From JADJQU01 sp035490315 (GTDB lineage Bacteria > Planctomycetota > UBA1135 > GCA-002686595): 64,000 bases of DNA. This document shows, one piece after another, positions 41,828 through 51,080 of this stretch; within the stretch, counting starts at the first letter, position 1; every line of letters starts with the position of its first letter. The notes beneath the pieces are model-generated. The model did no database searches. It was given only the letters and a program-made list of their open reading frames with translations, and was not told the DNA's origin. A program made the position numbers and the translations under genes. Location of the stretch: positions 1 to 64,000 of the forward strand of contig DATHET010000048.1 of assembly GCA_035490315.1 (NCBI GenBank), read 5' to 3'.

Positions 41828-44151
41828 ACGCGCAGAGCCGCCAGCCGCTGATTCCGCTCCGCCGCGAACTTGCGAATCCCCGCTTCCAGGCTCGCCGGAT
41901 CGATGTGCGCTTCGAGCTTGAGCTCGTCGACGTTCCCACCCGTCCGCCAGCGATCGTCCCAGTCGCTCGACATCGCGTAACTCTCCGCGACCTTGTGCGC
42001 GAGCCAGTCGTGCATCAAGCGCCGCGCACCATTGGTGATGACCGTCGAATCAATCCAATCCGAAGCCGACGCGATCGAGTCGCGGTACTCCTTCGACTGC
42101 ATCTGGAACAGCTCCCACGACGTCGCCTGCACGAGCTTGACGTTCGGCATGTTCCCGCCCGCGAACTGCGGCAGCAGCGAGTAGACCGAATCCGTCGTGC
42201 TCGTGCCCTGCACGAAGATCGTGCCTTCGCGCGCGCGTGCGTCGAAGTTGCGGATCACGTACGCGCCCTTCGCCGCATCCATGTGCGAAGCGACGCCGAG
42301 CGCTGCGCGGTCAGGCACCTTCACATTCGGCCGCGTCAAATGCAGCGCGATGATCGGAATCTCGCTGGCGAGGGCGGCGGCGAGCATCGGCGCGACTTCG
42401 TTGTGCTCCCACGGATGCAGGTTGAGCACGTGGCCCGCGGGGAAGAGCTGCGTCACGCCCGGCGCGAAAATGCCGAAGTGCGTGCGGCTGTCCTCGGCCG
42501 TCTCGGGGCCGGAGTGGCCGACGACCCAGATGACTTTGCCGACCTTGAGCGGGCAATCCTGCGCGAGCTGCGAGAACAGGCGCATCAGGCCGTACTTCAA
42601 GTACGAGAACGAGCCGTAGGTCGACGTGCCGGTCCAATAGCCCAGGAATTCGTGCTCGGGATCGGCGGACATGTTCACTGTCGTCGCGCCGACGGCGAGA
42701 CCGGAGTTCGTGAACTCCGTGATCTGCTGCGGGAGCAGGGCGCCGCCCGGATTCTTCGTGCGCTCGTACCAACCGAACCCCGGCTTGCCCTCGAATTCCT
42801 TCGCGAAGCCTGCGATGCCGGTCGATTCGGCGAGGTCGGCGCTGTTGGCGATCACCAGCGGCCGGCCCATGCGCTCGCGCGCGAGGCTGTTGACCCAGGC
42901 GCCAAAGGTCACGAAGGCGTTCTTGTTCGCGATGCTCGTGCCGGGCTTGACGAACAGGCCGGCGGGCAGCTTTTCCTGGGCGAGCCAGCTCCTGTCCTCG
43001 GCCATGTTGCGGCGCGAGTCGAGCTTGAAGGTCGAGATGTTGCTCGGGACGCTGTCGCCGATCTCGACCAGCGTGTCGGCGAGGTACTCGACGAGCTCCG
43101 GGTCGGAGTCGAAGACGCTGAACACGGTCTCGAACCAGGACTTGGTCTGGTCGCGGCAGCCGCTCTCACCGGGATCGGTCTGGTCGCCGCAGCTGGCGAA
43201 CTTGACGCCGTACTTCTTTTGGAAGTCCTCGCGACCTTTCCAGAACAGGTCCGAGTTGCGCTTGTGCGCGCTGCCGTGCGAGGCCGCGTCGAACTTGTAG
43301 TAGCCGCGTCCCTTGCGAGTCTTGACCCACACGCAACCCGGCCGGCCCTCGGGGTTGGGATCGTGCACGATCGCGAGCAGGGCCTTGGTGATCTCGGCGT
43401 AGTCCTCGCCATGCTCCGTGCCGGCGACGCGCCATCCGTAAGGCTCGAACCAGTCGCGCGGCGTGCCGTGCACCACCTCGGAATTGGCGAAGGTGTCGAT
43501 GCCGTGGTCGTTCCAGTCGAAGAGATAGATCAGGTTCTTCAGGCCCAGGCCCCAGGCCGAATTCTTGACTTCGTGGTGAGCGCCGGCGGTGTGGCCGCCC
43601 TCGCCCTCGATCGCGAAAACTTTGACCTCGCCGGCGCCCGCGTGGTGCAGGGCCAGGGCTTCACCCAGGGCGGCGGGAGCTCCGTGGCCCGAAGGCCCGG
43701 TGTTGAACTTGAAGAACAGCGTCTTGCCCTCCATTTCCGCGTGGCCGGGCAGACCCTTGTTGTGGCGCAGCCAGAGCAGGTCTTCCCAGTGCAGAGCGCG
43801 ATTCTCGGCATTCGGCACCAGGTAGCGCGATTCGCCCGTCTGGCGATGACGGCGCCGCAATGCCTCGTTGTAAACCGCGAGCATGGCGTAGATCAGCGGA
43901 TTGCAATGTCCAGCGACGAGCACGGCGCGGTCCCCGAAAGCCAGCTCCGGCCGCCTCACGTCCCAGCGCATGCCCGCTCCCAGGGTGCTGGCGACGATCA
44001 GAGGGACCTTGGACCGCGATCCACCGGGGTGGCCGGATTGGCGCAGATTCAGCATCAGATCGATGCACTGGTCGATCAAATCGCCAATCTTCTGCCACTG
44101 GTGGAAATTGCTCGAAAGGCTTTCGAAGTTTGTACGCGTCAGGGTCTGCAT
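41824..44151 (-). CDS. Transketolase-like thiamine-diphosphate enzyme
   Basis: A 775-residue protein. The N-terminal third has LRQSGHPGGSRSKVPLIVAS and, for ThDP/metal binding, FAIEGEGGHTAGAHHEVKNS followed by NLIYLFDWNDHGID. The middle Pyr domain has VTFGAWVNSLARE and IANSADLAESTGIAGFAKEF. The C-terminal domain carries the transketolase-C-like VIWVVGHSGPETAED region. It is longer than a classical transketolase (about 660), resembling a distinct bacterial group annotated as transketolase. The reaction (ketol transfer or 2-oxoacid conversion) cannot be set from sequence alone. The ATG at 44151 was preferred to the upstream start at 44184, which lies close to the divergent gene. Confidence 0.82.
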   Translation of the reverse strand: MQTLTRTNFESLSSNFHQWQKIGDLIDQCIDLMLNLRQSGHPGGSRSKVPLIVASTLGAGMRWDVRRPELAFGDRAVLVAGHCNPLIYAMLAVYNEALRRRHRQTGESRYLVPNAENRALHWEDLLWLRHNKGLPGHAEMEGKTLFFKFNTGPSGHGAPAALGEALALHHAGAGEVKVFAIEGEGGHTAGAHHEVKNSAWGLGLKNLIYLFDWNDHGIDTFANSEVVHGTPRDWFEPYGWRVAGTEHGEDYAEITKALLAIVHDPNPEGRPGCVWVKTRKGRGYYKFDAASHGSAHKRNSDLFWKGREDFQKKYGVKFASCGDQTDPGESGCRDQTKSWFETVFSVFDSDPELVEYLADTLVEIGDSVPSNISTFKLDSRRNMAEDRSWLAQEKLPAGLFVKPGTSIANKNAFVTFGAWVNSLARERMGRPLVIANSADLAESTGIAGFAKEFEGKPGFGWYERTKNPGGALLPQQITEFTNSGLAVGATTVNMSADPEHEFLGYWTGTSTYGSFSYLKYGLMRLFSQLAQDCPLKVGKVIWVVGHSGPETAEDSRTHFGIFAPGVTQLFPAGHVLNLHPWEHNEVAPMLAAALASEIPIIALHLTRPNVKVPDRAALGVASHMDAAKGAYVIRNFDARAREGTIFVQGTSTTDSVYSLLPQFAGGNMPNVKLVQATSWELFQMQSKEYRDSIASASDWIDSTVITNGARRLMHDWLAHKVAESYAMSSDWDDRWRTGGNVDELKLEAHIDPASLEAGIRKFAAERNQRLAALRV

Positions 44152-44194
44152 AGGTGTTGGGTCGCTGGCGAGCGAAGCCCACAATATAGCGCGG

Positions 44195-45538
44195 ATGCAG
44201 GGCTCCAGAAGATCGAACCATAGCTCCAGGATCGCGAAGTCGTTCGCGCCGGAGCCAGGTCTGCCCAGTCGCGCGCAGATTCACGTCGGAGTCTGGGTCC
44301 TGATCGTCGTGATCTTCCTGGTCGACATCAATTTCCAGCTGGTGGCCTTCGGCGGCTTCTACGCGATCCCGATCCTGATCAGCCTGTGGCTGCGGAACTT
44401 CCGCCTGAGCATGGCCCTGACCGGCTTGTGCTGCCTCCTGGCCCTCGCGGAAATCGCGCTGATCGCCTCGCGCGGGATCAAGACCGAGGAGCTGGCGGCC
44501 TTCACGCTCCAACATCTGATCGCGAACCACGCCGTCGAAGTCTCGAGTCTCGTGGTCGTGTGCCTGATCGGCTTCTGGCGCCTGCGCGACGAGCGCGATC
44601 TCGAGGAGAGCCGCGAGGCCACGGCGACGACACTGTCCAGCATCGCGGAGGGCGTGATCACGATCGATTCGACCGGGCGGATCACGTACATCAATCGCCA
44701 GGCGGAGGAGATGAGCGGCTGCTCGCGCCTCGAGGCCTTGGGGCAGCCGATCGAAGCCGTGCTGCGGCTTTCGGACGAGAGCGCGATGCACGCGACGATC
44801 GAGGACATGCCCGAGCACCTCGTCGGCCCGAGGCTGACGCGCGCGATGCTCACGCCGCGCCAGGGTGTCGCCATTCCGATCGAGAAGGTGAACTCGCCCC
44901 TGCGCGATCCCGAGGGGGCGCGGCGCGGCGACGTGATCGTGTTCCGCGACATCACCGAGCGCGAGAGGCGCGAGAAGGACATGCGCACTCTCGCTTACCG
45001 CGACACGCTGACGAATCTGCCCAATCGCCTCGCCTTGCACGAGCTGCTCGGCCTCGAGCTCGCCCACGCGCGCCGCAACAAGGGCTCGCTCGCCGTGCTC
45101 TTCGTCGATCTCGACGAGTTCAAGCAGGTCAACGACACGCTGGGCCACGCGGCGGGGGATCAGTTGCTTTGCGAGACTGCCGCGCGATTGCGCCTCAACC
45201 TGCGCGAGACCGACACGATCGCGCGTCTGGGCGGTGACGAGTTCGCGATCGTGCTGCCCGGCGCGCCGAGCGCGCGCGATGGCGAGCTGGTCGCGGCCAA
45301 GCTGCTCCACGCGCTCGAGGAACCGGTCCTGTTCGAAGGTCAGGAGATGCGCGTGCGCGCGAGCATCGGTCTCGCGATGTTCCCCGAGGACGGGATGGAA
45401 GCCGACATGCTCCTGCGGCGCGCGGACCAGGCGATGTACCGCGCCAAGCAGCAGGGAGGCGGGAGGTGGGTTCCGACCTCGCAACTCTCTTCGTCGCGCC
45501 TGCGCTCCGGCGATTCCCCCGATTTCAGCGGGGAATAG
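44195..45538 (+). CDS. Membrane PAS-GGDEF diguanylate cyclase
   Basis: A 447-residue protein. Hydrophobic segments at about residues 30-120 form a membrane sensor. A PAS domain begins at TTLSSIAEGVITIDSTGRIT and ends in VIVFRDITERERRE. The GGDEF domain starts RDTLTNLPNRLALHELLGLE and has an intact LGGDEFAIVLPG site. RETD lies five residues before GGDEF, matching the RxxD inhibitory site. It should make cyclic di-GMP with product inhibition. There is no EAL domain. The start at 44195 is 43 bp from the divergent transketolase-like gene; AATATAGC just upstream might be a -10 box. The sulfatase gene follows after 19 bp. Confidence 0.92.
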   Translation: MQGSRRSNHSSRIAKSFAPEPGLPSRAQIHVGVWVLIVVIFLVDINFQLVAFGGFYAIPILISLWLRNFRLSMALTGLCCLLALAEIALIASRGIKTEELAAFTLQHLIANHAVEVSSLVVVCLIGFWRLRDERDLEESREATATTLSSIAEGVITIDSTGRITYINRQAEEMSGCSRLEALGQPIEAVLRLSDESAMHATIEDMPEHLVGPRLTRAMLTPRQGVAIPIEKVNSPLRDPEGARRGDVIVFRDITERERREKDMRTLAYRDTLTNLPNRLALHELLGLELAHARRNKGSLAVLFVDLDEFKQVNDTLGHAAGDQLLCETAARLRLNLRETDTIARLGGDEFAIVLPGAPSARDGELVAAKLLHALEEPVLFEGQEMRVRASIGLAMFPEDGMEADMLLRRADQAMYRAKQQGGGRWVPTSQLSSSRLRSGDSPDFSGE

Positions 45539-45557
45539 CTATGATCGCAGCTCGCCG

Positions 45558-47003
45558 ATGCGCCTGAAAAACCCTGGAATCCTGCTCGCGATCCTCGCGG
45601 CGCTGATCGGCGGAGCTTGCGGTCGCGATGAGCCGCGGCCGCGCGGCGTGCTCTTGATCTCGATCGACAGCCTGCGCGCGGACCACCTGTCCTCGAACGG
45701 CTACAAGAGCCCCACGGCCCCGCAGATCCCGACTTCGCCGTCGATCGACGCGCGCCTGGCGGCCAAGGGTCTGGTCTTCGAGCGCGCGGTCAGCACCACC
45801 TGCTGGACCCTGCCCGCGCACATGGCGCTGATGACCGGCCAGCCCGACGAGCTGCACGGCGTCAAGAGCATCCACAACGCCCTCGACGTCTCGCACACGA
45901 CCCTGGCCTCGGCGATGCGCAAGGCTGGCTGGCGCACCGCGGGATTCTGGTCGGGGATCAATCTGCATCCGACGTTCGGCTTCGACCGTGGCTTCGAGCG
46001 CTACGTCGATTGCTCGGGGGTCGAGGTTCCCGACGAAGGCGTGTTCCAGCGCACCGACTCCAGCGCGACCGAAGCGATCACCGAGCTGCAGCAGCTCTCG
46101 CACCAGGGCGTCACCTCGCCCAAGCTGGTAGCCGAGTTCGACACCTGGTTCGACAGCCTCGGCCAGGGCGAGGCGTTCTTTGCCTTCGTGCACTTCTGGG
46201 ATGTGCACTTCGACTACGCCGCTCCCCCTGAGGACGACGTCTTCGATCCGGATTATCGCGGCGCCCTGAACGGCTCGAATTTCTTCTCGATCCTCGACAA
46301 GCAGGAGCCGCGCGATCTGGCGGATTTCAACCGTCTCTTGTCGCTCTACGACGCGGAGATCCGGCTCACCGACAGGCACGTCGGGATGCTGCTCGACCGC
46401 CTCGAGAAGGCTGGGCGGCTCGACGACACGCTGGTGATCCTGGTTTCCGATCACGGCGAGGAGTTCTACGAGCACGGACGGTTCGGGCACTACCACTCGC
46501 TGTACGAGGAGGTCGTGCGCATTCCGATGATGATCCGCTGGCCGGCGGGTTTCGCGCCGGCGCGCACCCAGGAGCTCGCGAGCCTCGCCGACGTGGCGCC
46601 GACGATCCTCGATCTGTGCAACGTACGCCGTCCCGAAACGATGTGGGGGCGCAGCCTGGCCCAGGTCGGGAAGCAGGCCTTGCCGCCGCGGCTCGCTCCC
46701 ATGGAAGTCACCTTCGCCAAGCCGCAGAATTTCATGCGCGGAGTCCACGCCGGCGACCACAAGGTGGTGCAACATTCGCGCGACGAGCAGGCGACTTACT
46801 TCGACCTGAAGGCCGATCCCACGGAGAAGAATCCGCTGCTCGAGAAGGATGTCCCGCCCGAAGTCGTCGAGCGCATCGCCGCCGCCGAAGTCGCTTGGGA
46901 GGCCCTCGCGAAACTCGCGCTCGGCATGGCGCGCTCCGTGAACAGCCAGCTGCCTCCGCAGGTGAAGAAAAAGCTCGATCAGTCGGGATACGCGGGGAAG
47001 TGA
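45558..47003 (+). CDS. Sulfatase-family lipoprotein with atypical active-site motif
   Basis: A 481-residue protein with lipobox IGGAC (Cys21). It has GVLLISIDSLRADHL (metal ligand Asp), LVSDHGEEFYEHGRFGHYHS (DHG metal site) and the usual alpha/beta alkaline-phosphatase fold order. The activation segment reads TTCWTLPAHMALMTG. If PAH aligns with the PSR of the CxPxR motif, the formylglycine position is Thr and the Cys lies two residues earlier. It may therefore be a hydrolase or transferase using Thr, not a classical sulfatase. It is predicted to be extracytoplasmic. It ends in a hairpin shared with the convergent gene. Confidence 0.87.
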   Translation: MRLKNPGILLAILAALIGGACGRDEPRPRGVLLISIDSLRADHLSSNGYKSPTAPQIPTSPSIDARLAAKGLVFERAVSTTCWTLPAHMALMTGQPDELHGVKSIHNALDVSHTTLASAMRKAGWRTAGFWSGINLHPTFGFDRGFERYVDCSGVEVPDEGVFQRTDSSATEAITELQQLSHQGVTSPKLVAEFDTWFDSLGQGEAFFAFVHFWDVHFDYAAPPEDDVFDPDYRGALNGSNFFSILDKQEPRDLADFNRLLSLYDAEIRLTDRHVGMLLDRLEKAGRLDDTLVILVSDHGEEFYEHGRFGHYHSLYEEVVRIPMMIRWPAGFAPARTQELASLADVAPTILDLCNVRRPETMWGRSLAQVGKQALPPRLAPMEVTFAKPQNFMRGVHAGDHKVVQHSRDEQATYFDLKADPTEKNPLLEKDVPPEVVERIAAAEVAWEALAKLALGMARSVNSQLPPQVKKKLDQSGYAGK

Positions 47004-47030
47004 GGGCCTCGAGGCCCGCTCACTCTTCCC
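46995..47030. terminator. Bidirectional hairpin between convergent genes
   Basis: The 14-bp perfect palindrome GGGCCTCGAGGCCC (47004-47017) is flanked by further imperfectly pairing sequence (GGGAAGTGA with CTCACTCTTCCC). It overlaps the sulfatase stop (47001-47003) and the stop of the minus-strand gene (47020-47022), suggesting a common terminator. No long U-tract. Confidence 0.6.
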
Positions 47031-48180
47031 AGTAGCGCGCGAGCCCGTCGAGCCCTGCCTGGGTGTTGCCGCCGCGGCCGCGCATGCCGGCCAGGAACTG
47101 CACGAGGGAGGGCTGCTCGCTCGCGTCCTCGATCTCGATCTCGCCGAGGGCAGGCATCACCTTGCGCCACAGGTCGCGCCAGGTCCGTCGGCCGACGCGC
47201 ATCTCGCCGACCGCGAGCAGGGCGTTGAGGCCCAGGGCGAGTCGGACCTGGGCTTCGGGCTCGGTCTGCACGTCCGCGACCATCGCGTCGACCGCAGCCT
47301 GGCTGCGCAATTTCCACAGGCCCTTGGCGGTGGCGAAGCGCACTCCGGGCGACGGATCCTCCAGCCGCCCGAGCCAGGTTTCGATGGTGTTCGGGCTCAC
47401 GCTGCGAGCGATGCGCTCGCGCGTCTCGACGAGCAGACCATTCCGATCGGCGGCGGCGCGGAAGTGCGCCAGCCAGGTCGTCATCGGAGCGTCGGGCATC
47501 TCGCGCGCGAGGTCGAAGACCACGGCCCAGCCGATGAAGTGCACCAGCAGGTTGTCGCGCGGCGAGCATTTCTGCGAGGCCGTGAGCTGCATCACGCGCG
47601 CCAGCTCCTCGTCGCTGATCTTTTCGTCGCGCAGCACGCGCGCGGGCCAGCAGGCGAGGCCGTCGAAGACCCATTCGCCGTCGTAGCAGGCTCCGTCGCC
47701 CCACAAGGAGGCCAGTCCTTCCTCGAACCACAGCGGAACGCCCGCGTTCAATTCCGCGAGGCGCGCATGGACCAGCTCGTGGACCACGGTGCCGACTTCA
47801 CAGGTGCCGAGGAAGACGCCGGTCGGCGCGAAAGGTGCGGCTCCGCCGGTGACGTGGTAGGCGCGGACGCGCGCATAGCCGATGCCTGGCACGTCCTCGA
47901 TGCGTTCCATGCCGTCGGCGGCCAGGGTCGGCGTGTCGCGAGTCGGCTCGCGCTCGGTCCAGGCGTGGATATTGACGCGGTCCTCGAAGGCGCCGAGCTT
48001 GGACTCGACGGCGACGAAGGCGGGCGACAGCGCGCGCTCGAAGCGCTCGGAGTCGAGCTTGTCGCCGGGCTTGGCGAACAACGTCCAGTGCTCGCGCGTC
48101 TCGATCCGCTGCCAGCTGGAGCAGGCGCTCGCCGCGCAAGCCACCGCGAGAGCCAGGATCGTGCGGACGGCGGGCACCAT
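47020..48180 (-). CDS. Lipoprotein with HEXXH metallopeptidase motif and HEAT-like C-terminus
   Basis: A 386-residue protein, lipobox AASAC (Cys20). Near residue 135 it has EVGTVVHELVHARLAELNAG followed by PLWFEEGLASLWG, the HEXXH plus downstream Glu (EEG) arrangement of gluzincin peptidases. The C-terminal part has helical repeats of HEAT type around RLEDPSPGVRFATAKGLWKL and QAAVDAMVADVQTEPEAQVR. It is probably an envelope-bound zinc peptidase; the family is not recognised. It lies 12 bp downstream of the oxidoreductase operon, though a functional link is not evident. Confidence 0.8.
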   Translation of the reverse strand: MVPAVRTILALAVACAASACSSWQRIETREHWTLFAKPGDKLDSERFERALSPAFVAVESKLGAFEDRVNIHAWTEREPTRDTPTLAADGMERIEDVPGIGYARVRAYHVTGGAAPFAPTGVFLGTCEVGTVVHELVHARLAELNAGVPLWFEEGLASLWGDGACYDGEWVFDGLACWPARVLRDEKISDEELARVMQLTASQKCSPRDNLLVHFIGWAVVFDLAREMPDAPMTTWLAHFRAAADRNGLLVETRERIARSVSPNTIETWLGRLEDPSPGVRFATAKGLWKLRSQAAVDAMVADVQTEPEAQVRLALGLNALLAVGEMRVGRRTWRDLWRKVMPALGEIEIEDASEQPSLVQFLAGMRGRGGNTQAGLDGLARYWEE

Positions 48181-48192
48181 GCTGGTTCTCTG

Positions 48193-49248
48193 TCAGCGCA
48201 GGCCGGCGTTGATCGAGGCCAGGGTTTTCGAGCCGGGGCACAGGTCGGATTCGCCCAGCGAGTTCAGCGGCGTGCCGACCGTGCCGAGGTGGTGGTGCAG
48301 GTCCTTGGGATCGCGGTCGACGTACAGGAGGCCGGTGACCAGCTCGCCCTGGGCCGCATGCTCCTCGAGGTAATTGAGCGCGCGCACGCGGTTGGTCGGA
48401 TCGAAGTCGAGCGCGAGCTTGCGCAGGCGCAGCACGCTGCCATCGGGCTGTGCGAGCTCTTCCACCGTCCCCGGCGCCTGCTCCAGCACCATTTCCTCGT
48501 GATCCATGATGACGTCGATCTGGTTGACGGCTTCGTTGTGCTCGCGCACCCAGTCGTAGCTCTTGGTCGACCCGGCGTGGTTGTTGAAAGCTACGCAGGG
48601 GCTGATCACGTCGAGGAAAGCGGCGCCGCGGTGCTCGATCGCGGCCTTGAGCAGCGGGACCAGTTGCTCCTTGTCGCCCGAGAAGCTGCGCGCGACGAAG
48701 CTCGCGCCGAGCTTGATCGCCATCGAGATCATGTCGATCGGCTTGTCGGTGTTGACGTCGCCCTTCTTCATGGTCGAGCCCTCGTCGGCCGTCGCCGAGC
48801 GCTGGCCCTTGGTCAGACCGTACACGCCGTTGTTCTCGACGATGTAGATCATGTCGACGCCGCGGCGGATCGAGTGGGCGAACTGGCCGAAGCCGATCGA
48901 AGCCGAGTCGCCGTCGCCGGACACGCCGAGATAGATCAATTCGCGGTTCGCCAGGTTCGCGCCGGTCAGCACCGAGGGCATGCGGCCGTGCACGCTGTTG
49001 AATCCATGCGACGCGCCGAGGAAATAGGTCGGTGTCTTCGACGAGCAGCCGATGCCGGAGAGCTTCGCGACGCGGTGCGGGGCGATCGACAGCTCGTAGA
49101 AGGCTTGCACGATCGCCGCGCTGATCGAATCGTGGCCGCAACCGGCGCACAGGGTCGAGATCGCGCCCTCGTAGTCGCGGCGCGTGCAGCCCTGCTCGTT
49201 CTTGACCAGCGAGGCGTGGTGGAACTTCGGGCGGGGAATCCAGGTCAT
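48193..49248 (-). CDS. korB: 2-oxoacid:ferredoxin oxidoreductase, beta subunit
   Basis: A 351-residue protein. It has STLCAGCGHDSISAAIVQAF, the ThDP-binding GVSGDGDSASIGFGQFAHSI and VENNGVYGLTKGQRSAT, all typical of the beta subunits of 2-oxoglutarate or related ferredoxin oxidoreductases. With the alpha subunit it oxidatively decarboxylates a 2-oxoacid to acyl-CoA, passing electrons to ferredoxin, or carries out the reverse. The start at 49248 overlaps the alpha stop as ATGA. The substrate (2-oxoglutarate more likely than pyruvate) is inferred from general similarity only. Confidence 0.9.
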   Translation of the reverse strand: MTWIPRPKFHHASLVKNEQGCTRRDYEGAISTLCAGCGHDSISAAIVQAFYELSIAPHRVAKLSGIGCSSKTPTYFLGASHGFNSVHGRMPSVLTGANLANRELIYLGVSGDGDSASIGFGQFAHSIRRGVDMIYIVENNGVYGLTKGQRSATADEGSTMKKGDVNTDKPIDMISMAIKLGASFVARSFSGDKEQLVPLLKAAIEHRGAAFLDVISPCVAFNNHAGSTKSYDWVREHNEAVNQIDVIMDHEEMVLEQAPGTVEELAQPDGSVLRLRKLALDFDPTNRVRALNYLEEHAAQGELVTGLLYVDRDPKDLHHHLGTVGTPLNSLGESDLCPGSKTLASINAGLR

Positions 49249-51080
49249 CGCTTCACCTTCCCGTTGGCGACCGGCATGGCGCGGCCACAGCGTTCGCGGA
49301 TTTCCTTGACGATGAAGCGCGCCGTGATCGGCGTGCCGTCGTAGTGCAGGACGCTCTTCACGTGGTTCGGGTCGATCTGGCACTCGTGCACGAGCAGGAG
49401 CTTCATCTGCGCGTCGCGATTCTGCTCGACCAGGAACACCGTGTCGTGGGACAGGACGAATTCGGCGACGTCGGCGCTGAAGGGGAAGCCGCGCACGCGC
49501 ATCGCGTCGAGGAACAGTCCCTCGGCGGCGAGCAGCGTCAAGGCCTCGTCCATCGCGGGCGAAGTCGAGCCGTAGTAGACGACGCCGATCGTGGTCGGCT
49601 CGCTCGCCGGGTGCATCACCGGCTGGGGCAGGAGCCGCTTCGCCGTCTCGAACTTGCGCTCCAGCCGCGTCATGTTCTCGAGGTAATCTGGCCCGGCTTC
49701 CGAGTATTTCGCGTCGCGGTCCTTGGTCGTGCCGCGCGTGAAAAACGAGCCGCGCGTCGCGTGGCTGCCCGGCCAGGTGCGCACGGTGATCCCGTCCTCG
49801 TCGACGTCGCGGTAGCGGCCGAAGGGACGGCCCTCGTCGAGTTCCTTCGCGCCGATGACCTTGCCGCGGTCCATGCGCTTGGAGTCGTCCCAGACGAAGG
49901 GCTCGCACATGCGGTCGTTCATGCCGATGTCGAGGTCGAGCATCACGAACACCGGCGTCTGCAGGCGGTCGGCGAGGTCGAAGGCCTGGGCGCCGAGGTC
50001 GAAGCACTCCTTGGGATCCTCGGGGAAGACCAGGATGTGCTTGGTGTCGCCGTGCGAAGCGTAGGCGCAGGAGATCAGGTCGGCCTGTTGCGTGCGCGTC
50101 GGCATGCCCGTCGAGGGACCGCCGCGCTGCACGTCGAAGATCACCGCGGGGATCTCGGCGAAATACGCCAGACCCAGGAATTCCTGCATCAGCGAGATCC
50201 CAGGACCAGAGGTCGCGGTGAAAGCGCGCGCTCCGTTCCAGGCGGCGCCGATCACCATCCCGATCGAGGCCAGCTCGTCCTCGGCCTGGATGATCGCGAA
50301 GCGCTTGGTGCCGTCGGGATTCGTGCGGTACTTGTTGCAGTACTTCTGGAATGCCTCGGCCAGCGACGAGGAGGGCGTGATCGGGTACCAGGCCGCTACC
50401 GTCGCGCCGCCGTAGAGCGCGCCGAGCGCCGAGGCGGCGTTGCCGTCGATGAAGATGCGCTCGCCGACCTTGTCGCGGCGCTCGACTTTCAGCTCGAAAG
50501 GCGAGGGCAGATTCGCGCTGGCCCAGGCGCGGCCAAGGTCGAGCGAATCAAGGTTGGGCTGCAGGAGCTTCTCCTTGCCCTTGTACTGCTCCGCGATCAG
50601 CTTCGAGACCACTTCGCGCTCGATGCCGAGCAGCTGCGACAGGGCGCCGACGTAGATGATGTTCTTGAACACCTGGCGCTGGCGCGCGTCCTTGTAGCGC
50701 TCGTTGCACATCGCGGTCAGCGGCATGCACAGCGTGGTGACGTCGCCGCGCAGCTTCGAAGCCGGAATCGGCCGGGTCGAGTCGTAGAACAGGAATCCGC
50801 CCGACTCGATCTCGGCGATGTCCGCGTCCCAGGTCTGCTGGTTCATCGCGACCATCAGGTCCACGCCGCCGCGACGGCCGAGCCAGCCCTTCTCGCTGAC
50901 GCGCACCTCGTACCAGGTGGGCAAGCCCTGGATGTTCGAAGGGAAAATGTTGCGCGGCGAGACCGGCACGCCCATGCGCAGGATCGATTTGGCGAAGAGC
51001 ATGTTCGCCGACGCCGAGCCCGAGCCATTGACGTTGGCGAACTTGATCACGAAATCGTTGACGCGACTCAGCTGCGGCAT
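49245..51080 (-). CDS. korA: 2-oxoacid:ferredoxin oxidoreductase, fused gamma-alpha subunit
   Basis: A 611-residue protein. Residues about 1-190 are the gamma domain (FANVNGSGSASANMLFAKSI, WLGRRGGVDLMVAMN). The alpha domain follows with VAAWYPITPSSSLAEAFQKY, FTATSGPGISLMQEFLGLAY and IFDVQRGGPSTGMPTRTQQA. This gamma-alpha fusion is the usual KorA form. It pairs with KorB downstream. The start at 51080 (MPQLSRV) overlaps the upstream oxidoreductase gene by 13 nt. No ferredoxin gene is present, but the upstream partner has two 4Fe-4S clusters. Confidence 0.92.
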   Translation of the reverse strand: MPQLSRVNDFVIKFANVNGSGSASANMLFAKSILRMGVPVSPRNIFPSNIQGLPTWYEVRVSEKGWLGRRGGVDLMVAMNQQTWDADIAEIESGGFLFYDSTRPIPASKLRGDVTTLCMPLTAMCNERYKDARQRQVFKNIIYVGALSQLLGIEREVVSKLIAEQYKGKEKLLQPNLDSLDLGRAWASANLPSPFELKVERRDKVGERIFIDGNAASALGALYGGATVAAWYPITPSSSLAEAFQKYCNKYRTNPDGTKRFAIIQAEDELASIGMVIGAAWNGARAFTATSGPGISLMQEFLGLAYFAEIPAVIFDVQRGGPSTGMPTRTQQADLISCAYASHGDTKHILVFPEDPKECFDLGAQAFDLADRLQTPVFVMLDLDIGMNDRMCEPFVWDDSKRMDRGKVIGAKELDEGRPFGRYRDVDEDGITVRTWPGSHATRGSFFTRGTTKDRDAKYSEAGPDYLENMTRLERKFETAKRLLPQPVMHPASEPTTIGVVYYGSTSPAMDEALTLLAAEGLFLDAMRVRGFPFSADVAEFVLSHDTVFLVEQNRDAQMKLLLVHECQIDPNHVKSVLHYDGTPITARFIVKEIRERCGRAMPVANGKVKR

